Positions 34,853 through 47,749 of a stretch of 64,000 nucleotides of DNA are shown piece by piece; position 1 is the first letter of the stretch; the number at the start of each line of letters is the position of its first letter. A model generated the notes under the pieces. That model was given only the letters and a program-made list of their open reading frames with translations, was not told where the DNA came from and ran no database searches. The stretch spans positions 992,001 to 1,056,000 of the forward strand of contig JACDTU010000006.1 in the NCBI GenBank assembly GCA_022376465.1. Reading direction: 5' to 3'. Source of the DNA: Cubamyces lactineus. Lineage: Eukaryota > Basidiomycota > Agaricomycetes > Polyporales > Polyporaceae. Made by a program: the position numbers and the translations under genes.

Positions 34853-36569
34853 GCCTGCTACTAGCCCATTGACGTCGGGCAAGGAACCAACACGACGAGT
34901 ACTGCGTCGCGGACCTGAAGTGCGTGGGCACTGGGCGGCACCGACACCCGCTCGCAGTGTGCAAACGTCGACTCTGTCCATGATATAGTGGGTTTGTGGC
35001 CGGACCGCATGGGACCGGCGGACCTGAGTGTTGCTTGTACCATGCACACTCTCGCTATACCACTCGAAGTGATGTCGCCGACGGCAACCGGAACACCATG
35101 TCTGTTGGAGCGCCGAGTCACGGTCTACTCAGACTAAGAAGGTTACAGATGCGCAGGTCAGTGAGCGTTATGTAGTAGACGCGTTGATGACCGCCATGGG
35201 ACCTACTAGAGGCGTACATGGGAAGCGTTTGATTCAGCGACCCGGTGGTATCACGTCTTGACATGTTGGAGTTTGTGCCTAGCGCGAGATGTAGATGTAG
35301 CAAGATTGCCTTGGTTACAGGTCGAGTGACCGTCAGACATCGGTCATCGTGGTAGCTTGACACTCTGGCGGTCAGTCGTGATTAGCTCCAGCCTGGAGAC
35401 TGAGGACTTTGCAGTTATATGAAGTTTGTGCTGCCAAGCCCAAACACCGTTGACTATGTGCGTGCGTAGGAAGCGCCGTGGCACTGGCAGGGTTAGGAGC
35501 ATGGGCGTCATTAATATATCGGGGTCTCAAACCCCCCTTTCTGAGTTCAAAATAAGCATACAGCTTAGATATGCCCCAGGGTAACGACAGTGCTTACAAC
35601 CTTGAAAACGCTCTCAATGCTCCGGCCAAGCTCTAGAGTCCTCTTCCCCACCACAGCCTCAGGCGATGACCAGTATTCTGTTGAAGATGCCAGGTTGATT
35701 CAAGCTAGCTCCCGTTGATAATAACAGCAAGCTTGAGATCAGGTGAGTGAGCAGGATAGCCGCAATATGTAAGGCCCTTCTTGCACTGCGTGCGTGCCTC
35801 GACAGTGATATGCATCTCAAGTTGGCTGTTGCACTGGCATCGTTAAGTTGTCCTCGTCTGAATATATAAAGGTATTGCAGAGTTCGCCGCCCATCGCAGG
35901 CTCCGGCCGCTCTCTCTGGTAATGTCTCAGCGCATGGATTCGGCGCTGATCTCTTCGTCCACCGACCACCACCGATACACACGGGGTCATCACGGTAGGC
36001 ATGCTGACGCTGAGGTCGCATATATACAACCGAGGGATACAAGGCGCGCCCATGTAAGACATCAACACGTCAAGGCGGGCCCGCTACGTGGGTGGTTTCC
36101 TATATTTTCCATTCAACCACTTGGACTATTCCCAGTCACGAATCCGCAGAGTGATGCGTCTCTGACTTGAAACAGCCTGCGTCCATCGGAATCTTGTTCT
36201 CCTCGCCCAATGATGATTGCATATCTAGAGGTTCCTAGGATGGCAGCCTGACGTATCTCTCATACTGGCGTGACTGCGACCTCCGAAGGCTTGCTAGACC
36301 TGGAAGAACCCACACTCTTCTCGCCGACATCCGTCGAACTGAGGCGGTATCTCGCGCGGAGCAGCAAGAGATTCTCTGCATCTATTGGTGTCCTATCAGA
36401 ATACATTCTGGCATCAAACTAGCGAGCCTGCCAATCTCCTGAGAGGCCATGAGACCTGGTGTTGGATGTCAATCTTCCACCTCGTGTTCCTAGGTTTGCG
36501 CCCATACATAAGCCGTATTTGAGGCTCGACTATCGTCGTGCCTTTTCCCCCGGCCGTTCACGACTCGTC
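34853..36569. other. intergenic between GH128 B and 7TM gene B (divergent)
   Basis: About 1.7 kb holding two divergent promoters. No coding region recognised. Confidence 0.4.
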
Positions 36570-37837
36570 ATGTCTGCTGTATTTCAGAATGCGTTCTACA
36601 TCGGTAACAACTTCAACACTATAATATATGGTGAGCAGCTTGCCCTCTTAATTGAACGCCGTAGATGCACTTGCTGATCGAATTGTGTCTGTGGTTCACA
36701 AAGGCGTCGAGCTAGTAGTGTGGCTTATGACGATTCAGGCCGTACGGCAGCACCGCCGGCCTTCTACGATGGACAAAGTTCACCTTCTCTTCAGCACCGT
36801 GCTTCTCCTGCTGAATACGGTCTTCGTCGCAACCGAGTCCGCATTCGGGGAGGAAATGTGGGTCGTCAACGCGGACTATCCGGGTGGACAAGACGCGTAT
36901 CTGGAGGCATTCGCGTCGGTCTGGTATCAGACTTTTGGGACTGCCGCATCGATTGTCCTCAATCTCTTCAGCGACGCGCTTTTGGTATGTGCATGTTAGT
37001 CGCATCTGCTTCCACGACCCGCGTTCCTGACGAACGGGCCGTACACCAAAGATATACCGATGCTATGTCATCTGGAACGACATCCGCGTCGTCCTCTTCC
37101 CCGCTGTGCTCTATCTCGGTTCTTTCGGTGAGTGCACATGCAACCCCCACTTCGTGCAACAGTCCGTCTCACGAGTGTCAAGCACTCGGCATCGCGCAGC
37201 TCATCGCCTCGGGCATCCCGCACTCCGACTACTTCGCCGGTTTCGCGCAGAAGCTAGGCACGGCGTACACGTCCACGATCATCGGCCTCGAAATCATCGT
37301 CACCTCGCTCATCTGCGTGCGCATCCTCTACGTCGCCAACAGGCACGACCGCGCAGGCGCGCAGACCGTCGCGTACTACACCGGCGGGATGGCCGTCACC
37401 GTCGAGAGCGCGCTGCCGTGCACGCTGCTCGGAATCGCGTACCTCATCACGTTCGCGCGCGGCGACGACGTGTCGATATTCTTCCTCTCCATCTACGTGA
37501 TGTCCACGGTACGTGCACCCCAACATCTTCCCCAGGATCTGGTCCCTCTTCCCGACGATGGCGGGCGCTGACGGCGTGAACGTTCCTTCCACGCCAGTGT
37601 CTCGCGCCACAGATGATCATTCTGCGCATCGTGAGCGGCCGCGCGTGGACGCGCCAGACGACCGAGACGATTATGACAGCATCCACCACGACCAACGCGC
37701 ACGCAACGGCCACTTTGGACCACACCCTCGACCAGTCAGTCAATACTGTCACCGAGGAGAAGTTCAGTGCGGACTTGGACAAGAAGGATGCCGAGGCTAT
37801 GGGTTATTACGGTCCGAACGCGTCGGAAAAGGTATGA
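36570..37837 (+). CDS. seven-transmembrane Agaricomycete family protein B
   Basis: Paralogue of 7TM protein A with five exons at matching positions: 36570-36630, 36704-36984, 37052-37127, 37183-37508 and 37598-37837 (327 residues). MSAVFQNAFYIGNNFNTIIY starts helix 1. The loop FGEEMWVVNADYPGGQDAYL is almost the same as in copy A, as is IYRCYVIWNDIRVVLFP. The helix-7 exon ends VYVMST-type and the last exon opens CLAPQMIILRIVSGRAW. The cytosolic tail is different (Thr-rich, then acidic) and ends NASEKV. Function unknown. Confidence 0.85.
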
Positions 37838-38471
37838 TATCTGGAGCCCGAAAAGCATGTACGACACCTGCGGTCTGTCAGGTTTAGGTTTTCGTTGAAC
37901 GCTCCGCTTCGAATATCCATCGCCCCCAGGTACGCCACCCCCAGACAAGTTCAGGCCCCATCTCCTTGTATGAAGTGAATTCCCGGATGCAATGACGCAC
38001 CAGTCATCTCCGAGAGATGATCACGCCGAGAGAAAGATAGAAGCCGCATCTCTGCGAAGCTGATCCGACAAGTCCTGGGCATGTCAACGTTAACGATTCG
38101 CATCGTGCATTTCGGGCATCGCAGTAACATAGAGACATAGCGTACGGTATCACGGGAGGATATCAGAAGGGTCGAAGCGCATGAAGTGTTCCAAGGGTAT
38201 GAACGGGGGTATGTGAATACGAAGTTAGGGAATAAACAAGGTAAACGATCGCGATGTCGCTCAGCATCCATGAACGGGACGAGCAGATGATCACGTAAGG
38301 TGTTAGGGGAGGGGTCATAACGTACAAGAGGAAAGGGGAAAGAGACGAAAATGTCCCGAAGAAGCGAATTTGGTCGATGCAGCTAGGTGATACAAGACGA
38401 TGTACAAACAACCCACAGACACGGGCGTGCACATGTTTAGTCCATAGGTTGGAGCATTATGCTCTCAATGT
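37838..38471. other. intergenic, convergent 3' ends
   Basis: 0.63 kb between 7TM gene B and the giant DUF3712-type gene. No gene supported. Confidence 0.4.
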
Positions 38472-41400
38472 TCAAGGGGAGACTCCGAGAATACTCTACA
38501 TGGATGCTGTTAGTCGACTATATTGCACGAGAAAGATGCCAGCGTACCTTCAATGGATCGTCGCCGTTGCTGGAAGATGAAGGCGAGGGTGAAGCTTGGG
38601 CAGCCGACGATGGCGATGGGCTCGCTGCTTGTGACCCGTCCTTCCCATCACCCGACGAGGCCTCGCTCTGAGACGACGCGGGAGCGTTCTCGCTCGCAGT
38701 CGCACTGGGCTGATTGCCCGATTCACTGCCCTGGCTGCTCGGTGTAGAATTTCCATGTCCGTCGGATAGGAGAGCAGTTAGACTTGGGGTGGGCAGTGAA
38801 AGCGAAGTGCCGTTCGATCCCGAGCTATGGCTGGAGGCGGATGGGGTGATCCCGGCTTTGCTCGCACTGATCGACGCTGCCGCCGACTTCATCTCAGAGA
38901 TGGAGAGGGAGAGCTGGTACTGTGTAGGGACCCCGAGTGTCGTGAGGTGCAACCAAGGAATAGTATATTCCCCAACCCTGTACACCAAAGGGCGTTAGAA
39001 TGTACCGAATAGTCGAGGGTCAGCACGGACACTTACTTGATGGTCGCAGTGCTAAAGACATCCAGTTTGCCTGCACCGATGATACCCAGGGTAGCAAGCG
39101 CACCCTGGGTCAAGAACACGTTCTTCACGGTCCCACTGTTCGCGGTGCTGTGTGCAGGAACAACGAAGCTATCGAACGCCTGGTCGAAGTGAGCGTAAGT
39201 CGTTCCATCGAGCCCAGCGTCTACTTGAGTGAACGTTATTTGCATGTCCGTGTCAAGGGGGTTGGCAATCTGAGATTATGCCCCTGTCAGTGGTTGATTC
39301 AATAAATGATGGTATGAACTTACGTCGAAGTCAATAGAGACAAAGTTGTCGACCAGTGTGTCGAGGGTGATGTAAGAGTTGATGTGCGTTACAATCGGGG
39401 GCACGTTCAAACCTGGAGCAGTGGTAGATGAGATTGTGAACCCAAGCTATTGAAACTTGACGTACCCTTGAGACTGGTCGACAACTCGACTCCCTCGAGC
39501 GCTGGCTGCAGCGAGGCGAAAGGAGAACTGTCCGAGTCTCCCTTGATCGTCAGAGGGATGTTGTCATCCGTCTGCAAGAACTCGGTCAAGAACGCCTGAG
39601 CAGTCGTATCGTTCGCGTCCGAGGGTGCGTAGTGGAACTCTGTCGCGATGGTGTTCTCTCCTGGAGCCAAGTCCAGGGTATCGATCACCGCACGACCAAG
39701 CATGACACCCTTGTAGATCACGGGGAACGATACATCAACGCTCTGCAGCGAGACGTTGGATGGGTTCTCCAACGTCGTCGTGAGGGGAGACTTGATGTAT
39801 GGGCCGTGGCTGTCGCTCCCGCTACCGGTGATGCTGACGTTGCTCAGGGCTGCTGACTTGTCGAACTGGTTGATACCTGTATAATGTATGAGTTCATGCA
39901 AAAGAACTGAGATGAAAGGTCCAGACACCTACCCTTCAGGCTTGTAGTGACGTTGAACGGAATGCCGGATATGGGGACATCACCAATGGTGGTTCGAGCG
40001 ACAACGTCGGCCGTACCCTTGAGCTCGAATTCAACGCCAGACGTATCGGTGACTGCAGCGAAGAACTGGCTGAACGCGCCATCATTCTTCGACTGGAGCG
40101 TCTGGTTTTGGAATGTGATGAGTAGCGGTGCGACATTGCCGGTAGAGACACCGCCATCTTGAGCCGCTTTCGGCAGCTTGAGCTCTGCGACGTCCGTTCC
40201 ACCGGCAGCCAGCGTAATGTCCTCGGCGCCCTCAACGACTTGTAGTGAGAAGCCGAACGGATTCTTGTACTCCGCAAGGACATGCTGAGAGCTCGCAAGT
40301 GGTGCAAAGGCCTCGCCTTGCTCGGTCATGACGAGTTCCAGATCGGACATCTCGATGGATTGAATGATCTAGACGCGAAGGCCTCAAGTGAGTGCGACGA
40401 CACCTTTTCTTTCACGCATAGCACATACCTCATAAACCTGTCCCGGCAGAGTGACATCCAGGGTGACAGTCTTGAACGCCGTGCTCAGCCACTGAACGGG
40501 ACCATTTGAACCCTTCGGTTGGACGGATACACCCTTGACAGACAAAGACTGGTTCTTGCCAGCCAGGAAGTTCGAGAACAGTACTCCCATGGTGTTGAGA
40601 TTATCTCCGCTTTGAGGCACCATGCGTCCAGACAGATGGAGCGTCGTCTGCGTCAATGGCGCGAGGAAGAGGTTGCTTCCAGCAAGAGCTGCCCAACATA
40701 CAATGTCAATACAATGAATTGCGCGAATCCCGGAACTTGGTACTCACGTCCAATGTCCGTGCCCTGGAAGGATGCTTCGAAGTTGACAGTGCCAAGATCG
40801 ATACCGAGCTCTGTACGTGTGGATGAGCTAAGGACCGCGTAGAGACCAGCCAGTGGACATACGAGATTGCGAAGGGATCAGAGAGTCCGTCTCAATGTGG
40901 ATACCGCCAGCAGGGTCGTCGGATGGCAGCTTGAAGTTGCTGATCGTGACGCCAGGGAGATTGTTGAATGCCTTGAAGGAGACGGTCTTGGACAAGGATA
41001 CGCCATCGAAGTTAGTTCCGAGCGCATTGACTCGCAACTTGTCAGTGGAGATGGTCCATTCGAAGCTCGGGTTGTGCAGCAGGAACGTCGCGAAGTCAGT
41101 GAACCTACGAATCATCAGCACCGTAAACAGAGTGGAAGTTGGGCCTGGACGTACTTGGAAGAGTCTGTGATCGTGAGACGAGCGTTTGTCTGGTAGTCGG
41201 GAACACCAGCATTGGCGGTTGCGCAGACTAATTAGGCAAGGTGAGTTGTAATACCGGCTGCACGTTGATTAAGACATACCAGGAGGAAGCGAGATAGACG
41301 CAATATCGTTGCCGTTCCAAGTGACTCTGCAATACAGTGTGAGCGGGACTTTTCAGAATGATCCTGCTCGACACGTACGTGACCGGTTCGGTGAAAGTAA

Positions 41401-44400
41401 TCTCCGCATCAAGGGGTCCAGTGCCAGTCAAAGCGCCCTTCAACGATAGGTCGAACCCATCATCCGAGATGTTCCTGGCAGAGACACCTCGTCAGCAATT
41501 GTACATGACAGGGCCTAGCGGTAACCTACGTGATGTTGGCCGCATCGAAGGTCAAGTTCGCCTGGTCGACAAGGTGTTGAACAATGGGCGGGGCAACCAC
41601 ACCGATGAGATACAGTGCAGTCTTGTCCGTCTATATAACGCGATATGGTCAGCCTTGACCACCACATACGTAGCGGCTCTACCTACAATCGCTGTAACGT
41701 TGGACTGCTTGAACGCCAACTCCGTCTCGACTGCACGTAACTATCAGTACATAGCGACCATCACTACTGGGGAGTAGAACTCACAGTCATCGATTTTGAC
41801 AGAACTGTCAATGTCAAGAGTGACCTGCAGATTCTTGAGGGCGTTCAAGATGGCATCATCGACATCGAACTGCTTGCCGCTATTTCAACAATACATGTCA
41901 GGATGATCTCGAGTTTGTCAACTGTGTCGGTTGTAACGCACCTAGAGCAAGTCCACCCGTTCGTATCAACAGTCGCCTTGATCTATAGCAGGCGCATGAG
42001 CGTCATGTTTCTAACACGATTAACCTAACATACCGAGGTGTTCGCATGCGGATTGTCCGTAACAATCTTGAACAAGTCAGGGAGGGGACCAAGGTCGACA
42101 TGATTGTTCTGAGCGCCCTGGAGGAGCAGCTCAATGATCGTGACCGGATCGGTGTTGAACTCGAACGGCAGCTGCGGCGATTCGATCTTCGTATGGCCGT
42201 CGGCGTGAATGGGCGAGCTCGAGCGGTCGACATGGTCAATCTTCCCAAGTGTGAGGGAACCAAAGGTCGCCGTGGCAGTCACCTCGATCAGGTTGATGCT
42301 CGCAGTGAACGGGTTGTCCAGCGAGAAGGATGTGTGGGCGACGCCAGTCTGTACGATGTCCGTCGGGAAAACGAGCGACGCAGTCGAGATGAGGTTCTGA
42401 TGCAACGCAGGGATGTTGACGGGGGAGAGGCGGATATGCGACATGGCGAGCTGCAAAGACTCGATGGGTGTCGAACCCGTGGAACCCTGGATAGTCGTCG
42501 CGGAATCCACGCCCTGCAAGTAGTTCTCGAGCATCTTCTGACCCGAAGCGACCGCTCCGCCCTGCGGCTTGTACAGCACATTGATCGCGTAACTCGAGTT
42601 CCCGGGCACGATCACCAGGTTGCTCAAATCCGCCTCGCCGATGACGTCGTCCTGGAAGAGGAGCGAGAACGAGATGTCGCCCGCACCAAGGGTGATATTG
42701 CTCGGGTTGAACAGCGAGCTGTTCGCCTTGATGAGCAAGTAGTCAGGGTATCCGTGGTTGACATCCAAGCTCGAGACCAAAGCGGGCTTCGTGTTCAAAC
42801 CCTGAAGACCGTCTATAGACGTTGATACCTGGAACTCGATGTCCTGCAGGCTAAGAAGTCCAACAGCAGTGTCCGCGTCGGTGTTCGCTGCACCCGACAG
42901 CTCCATTTGTGCCGTCTTTGACGTGGCTGTCGTCGAGAGGAACTGCTCGAATGCGCTATCCTGACCATCAAGGACCGCGAAGGGGACCTTCGAGAAGGTG
43001 AGATGAATGATGCGCTGCTCAACGTCGGTGGTACTAGGCCCCTTGGGGATGACAAGCTGAGCGAAGTCCTGGCCGTTCGATCCAACGGTGATGTTCTGCT
43101 CAAGCGCCACAATGTTGACTGGGAAATTGAAGGGAAGCTGGAACGCGGCAGTGGCATCGTTGCTGCTCGTCGATGGGTCGAATGCAGTACCCTCGGTGAA
43201 GCGAAGGTCGAGCTCGTTGAGGCTGATTGACTTGATGATCTCGAGCTTTCCACGGTTAGGAAGGACCGCCTGAACCTCAAGGCTCTTGATAGCTTCATTC
43301 AGCCAAGTGACCTAATGAATGCTTAGCTCTCCGTTCATGTCTCAATATAATCAGGGCTGCATACCTCAGTCGGACCCGCACTGTCGCCACGGACAGTGAC
43401 ATTGCTGTCCTGAGCGTGGATGAAGTTGTTGAAAATCGTCGAAACGGCGTTCAGTCCATCCTGCGACTTCTGTGGAACAAGACGTCCGACAAGCGGCAGA
43501 TCGACGGTCGACTCGGGCGCAAGCGTAAACGCCTGAGTGGACGTGGCAGGTCCAATGTTGACGTCTCCGAAAAAGTTCTGGAACCCGATGGACGAGAGCT
43601 CGACACCGACTTGCGATGGCTGCAACAACTAATGAGCGCACGACCTTCGAAATTAGCGCAGACTCCACTCACGTTAGACACCTTGGTTTGGAGAGTGAGG
43701 TGGATACCACCAGCGGGATCGTTGCTGGGCAAGTCGAAGGTGTCAATGAGCACACCGTTCTTGAGGTTGTTCATGCCCTTCAACGTAACGCCCTTGTTCG
43801 ACAGCTCGATACCGGGCACAGTGATGCCTAATATTCAAGAAGTCAGAATCAATGCAGCAAGGCAGGCTCTAGTTGATACGGACCAATGGCAGCCACTATA
43901 GAACAATCCGGTCAGCATCTACCCCAATTTCATACCGCAACTGTGCACATACCAGACAAGTTGCTCCCCGAAATGACCCAGTCAAACGACTCCTCAGTCA
44001 GCATGACCTACACGCATTTGCATCAGCCTTGCCCTACCCTCCTCGCTCACTTCTTGGATGCATACTGACCTTCGTGAAGTTCGTGAGGTGGTCCACGTCT
44101 GCAACCTCGAACGTCGCCTCGACCTCAAAGTTAGCGCCAACGTCCGCAACGACATCCACCTCGGGCATCTTGATGCTACCCAGCGGCGCCCCGCCCCACT
44201 CGATAGTGAGGCCAGCAGGGAACGAGATCTTTGCGTCGACTGTAACAAGCCTCCACATCAGCACTGCCCAACCGTCAATTCTCCCACAAGAGGCGAAAAC
44301 ATCAACGCACATGGGCCAGCCTGGGTGATCGACCCCTTCAACGAGGTACCGAACGACTTCTCCTGGACGTCCTTGATGATGACCGTCTCGATACCGAGCA

Positions 44401-47400
44401 CGGAGCCCGACACGATCTTCTGCACGATCGGCTGCGCGAGCACCGGCAAGATCATGTTCAGGCTCTTGTCCGTCTTCGTCACGACGTCCGGCTGCGTGTA
44501 CTGCAGCGTCGTCGCATAGTCGCCTGTGCAAGACAGCCAGTCACGCGTGAGCAAGACGGGTATAGAAATTGTTCAGGGAAGGAAATCATACCGATCATAA
44601 CACCCGCGGAAAGCTGGACGTCCGTGCTGAGCTTCGTGAACGCCTGATCGACAAAAGTTGGGAGGTCGAAGCCCCTGCCAATACCCTCGCGTTTAGCCAA
44701 CCGATCAATCAATAGGGTGAGCACTATCAAGCACTCACTTGAACAAGCTCCCATTGTCCGCCCTCTTGATTTCCACATCCCTCGCCGCGTTCGCGTCCGC
44801 ATTCCCGCTCGTGTCCAGATAATGATACCCGCCAAGCTGCACGATCGCATCCAGCTGCGCGGTGTTCAATCCCGCCTGCTGCGCCAGGAGGCGCGTGACG
44901 GTGAAGAGCGACTGCGGGTCCAAGTTCATATCGAGGTCCAGCGCGGGCGACGCGCTCGTCGCCTTCCCCGGGGACGAGAAGTTCGTCGAGGTCTGGATCG
45001 TGCCGAGGTTGATGCCCTGGTACGTCACGTTCGACGCGACGTGCGTGATCTGAAGCCCGGCCGTGAACGGGTTCGCGAGCGAGACTGTCGCGTGTGCGAT
45101 GTTGTTTTCATGGCCAGTTGTAGATAGCACTACGGCGCGTGTCAGTGTGAGCAAGAACCAGACATAGAAGGGTGAGCGTACCTTCAAGCGATGCGGAGTT
45201 CAGTAGCTTCGACTTGAGCGCGGGCAAGACCGCGGTGATGTTCAAGCCCTCGAACGCTTGCAGCAACGACATGATGACCGTACTGTTCCCATATCCCGCG
45301 ATCGCAACACGCACATCTACATCCCAATGTCCAATCAGCCACGACGCGCCTCTCACAGGAATTCCGCCATCGCAAGAGGTATCACATACCATTCCCGCCG
45401 ACAAAGTCGTCGAGCGTCTGCATGCCCTCCGGGCTGAGGTTCGGCTTGAAGCTGCCTTGCGCGCTGAGCGTGTTGTTGCCCATCTCGAGCGTCAGGTTCG
45501 GCATGAGCGTCGTGCCCAGCAGCGCGTCCTCGCGGAACAGTTGCAGCACTACAACAAACGTCAGCAACCTCATCTACACGGAGACAAAGCTATAAGAGAG
45601 ACCCACCGAGGTCGCCCGTCTCGAGCTTCAAGTTCGAGGGGTTGAATATGCTCACTGCCCGTCAACGCATCAGCGATCAATCCCGTCCTCTCACAGCCGC
45701 ACAAAAGCTTTCTGCACGCACCATTAATCCCCAGATTAATCGCATCCTCCGAACCCCCCAGCACGTCCACGCTCCCAATCTCGACCAGATCCTTCAACCC
45801 CTGCAGCCCGTCCAGCCCGCTCGTCACGTCAAACTTGATCGGGTCGAGCGTGACCTGCCCGATGCTCATGTTCGCGACCGCGCGCGCGTGGCCGACGAGC
45901 TGGAACGGCGTGTGCGGCGTCGCGGTCAGGTTCGCGTTGAACTGCGAGAACACCGGGTGCTGCGGGTCCGGCACGACGAGCGCGGTGTTGTCGATCGTGA
46001 TGTTGATCGTACCCTGCGTGAAGGTCTCGTTGATGACCTTGATGTCGCTCGTCGACTTGCCTACGGGCTGAGCGGGAGGTTCGTGTAAGCACAACAGCGC
46101 ACATATAAGGACGAGCGAACGCCGCGTTCGCGCGCAGTAACACGCGCGAGGAGACGTACCGTAGACAAGCCCGCAACGGTCCTCCCCGCGCTCGAGATAT
46201 TAAACTCGTTCTCAATCTGCCCAATCTCGACGCTGAACCCAAATGGCAGCTCCATCGCCGCCTGCACCGTCCTGCTGTTCGCGACGGGCGCCCACGCCGT
46301 CGCCTCCGTAAACGCCAGCGCCATGTCCCCAATCGTGATCGCCTTGATCGGCGAGATCGCCGCGGGGGCCTTGAACGGGACGTGCAGCTGCAGCGCGCCG
46401 AGGCCTGCGCTCAGCCACGCCACCGCGCTCCCATCGTTCTGCGTCGACGACACCCCGCGCGCGACGACGTCCGAGTTCTCGCCGTTCAGGTACTGCGTGA
46501 AGAGCTGCGAGACGGACGCGAGCGCGCTAGGCGCCGTCTGCGGGACGAGCCGCCCGGAGAGCGTGATGTTGTTCGGGCCCGGCGCGATCGTCGTGTTCGG
46601 GGAGCTGCCCGCGCCGAGGTTGACGCCCTGGTAGAGCAGGTCAAAGACGACGGTGCCGAGGTTGACGTCGAACGGACTGGGGTTGTCCAAGCCTGTAACA
46701 GCGACGAAGTTGATCCCGCCCTCAGGGCTATCGCTCGGGAGCTTGAAGTCGACGAGCGAGATGTGCTCATTGAAGTTGTTCATCCCTGCATGCATATATG
46801 TGTCCACATCAATCCTACACGCCCAACGCCACACTTCGCACAATGCCAGTCAAGGCAAACGCCACACGTACCATTGAGCGTGATCTCCTTGTCGAACTTG
46901 AGCCCGTTCGCCTTCGGGAACTTGAGCGCCTGCACGCTGAGCTTGTCGCTCCGCAGGCGCCACGTGAAGTTCTGCTGGGTGATCATCGCGCTCGTGAACC
47001 GCGCGAACGCGTCCTCGTCCGCGATCGTGAACGGCACCGTCTGGTTGATGTACGCCCGCTTCGAGCGCACGTACAGCCGCGCCAGCGGGAACGAGCCCAG
47101 GTGCACCGCCGCGCCCGTCGTCGTGTTCACCCAGTCGACCGCGAGCGCCTCGGGGAAGTCGATCGTCGCCTTGAAGATTCCTGCGTGCGACACCCAGCCG
47201 TCCATCCTCAGGTCGAACCTGTCCAATCAAACGCACATGCGCACACATGCGAAGCTCGTCAGCACTCTCCCAGATCTTCCATCTGCGACCCATCCGCGCG
47301 CACCCAAACTACATCAAGAAAACTACTCACGAAGTATTCGTCGGGTTCGTGATCGCCGCACGATCCACATTCAACACCGACACGTTCACGATATGCTGCG

Positions 47401-47749
47401 CGATCGCGTGCACCACCGGGTACAGCAAGATGAACAGAATCGCAATGCCCAGGCACGCGCCCACGATGCTCGTGATGATGAACCACCGCCGTTTGTACAG
47501 CGGGGGCTTCGGCGCCGCCGCAGGGCGCGGCACGTCTTCCGGGCGCACTTCCTCCTCGCCTGCTGCTGCACCTGTTGCGGCTGCAGCAGTGGAGGCGGGT
47601 ACGGCTGCTGATGCAGCGGCGGGCCCGGAGAACGGGTGCACGGGCACCCCGGCGGAGGTCGTGCGCGCGATGGGCGCGGCTGTCGTCGTGGAAGTCATGG
47701 GCGCGTCATCCTCTGCACGTTCGGGATCCGCAAAGGGATCGGCGGGCAT
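38472..47749 (-). CDS. giant membrane-anchored protein with DUF3712-type repeats
   Basis: Single gene of 9.3 kb with roughly thirty short introns; I estimate about 2,500 residues. Start ATG 47749 (MPADPFADPERAEDD). The cytosolic N-terminus is followed by one membrane helix (FIITSIVGACLGIAILFILL, about residues 90-109), so the rest faces the lumen or exterior (type II). Then a supermodule repeats three times: a strand-rich unit ending in the motif LPSxxPxGGI (near 46740, 43720, 40915), followed by DUF3712-like modules with LVPQ...LF..YL/F and, later, a 'DVxxG' segment (near 45760, 42760, 39830). Fungal DUF3712 proteins include yeast vacuolar Tag1. The tail is Ser/Pro-rich. The last exon most likely follows an intron with a CTAAC branch site, ending SILGVSP at 38472; without it the stop is at 38518. 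Exon borders in the middle were not all resolved. Confidence 0.8.
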
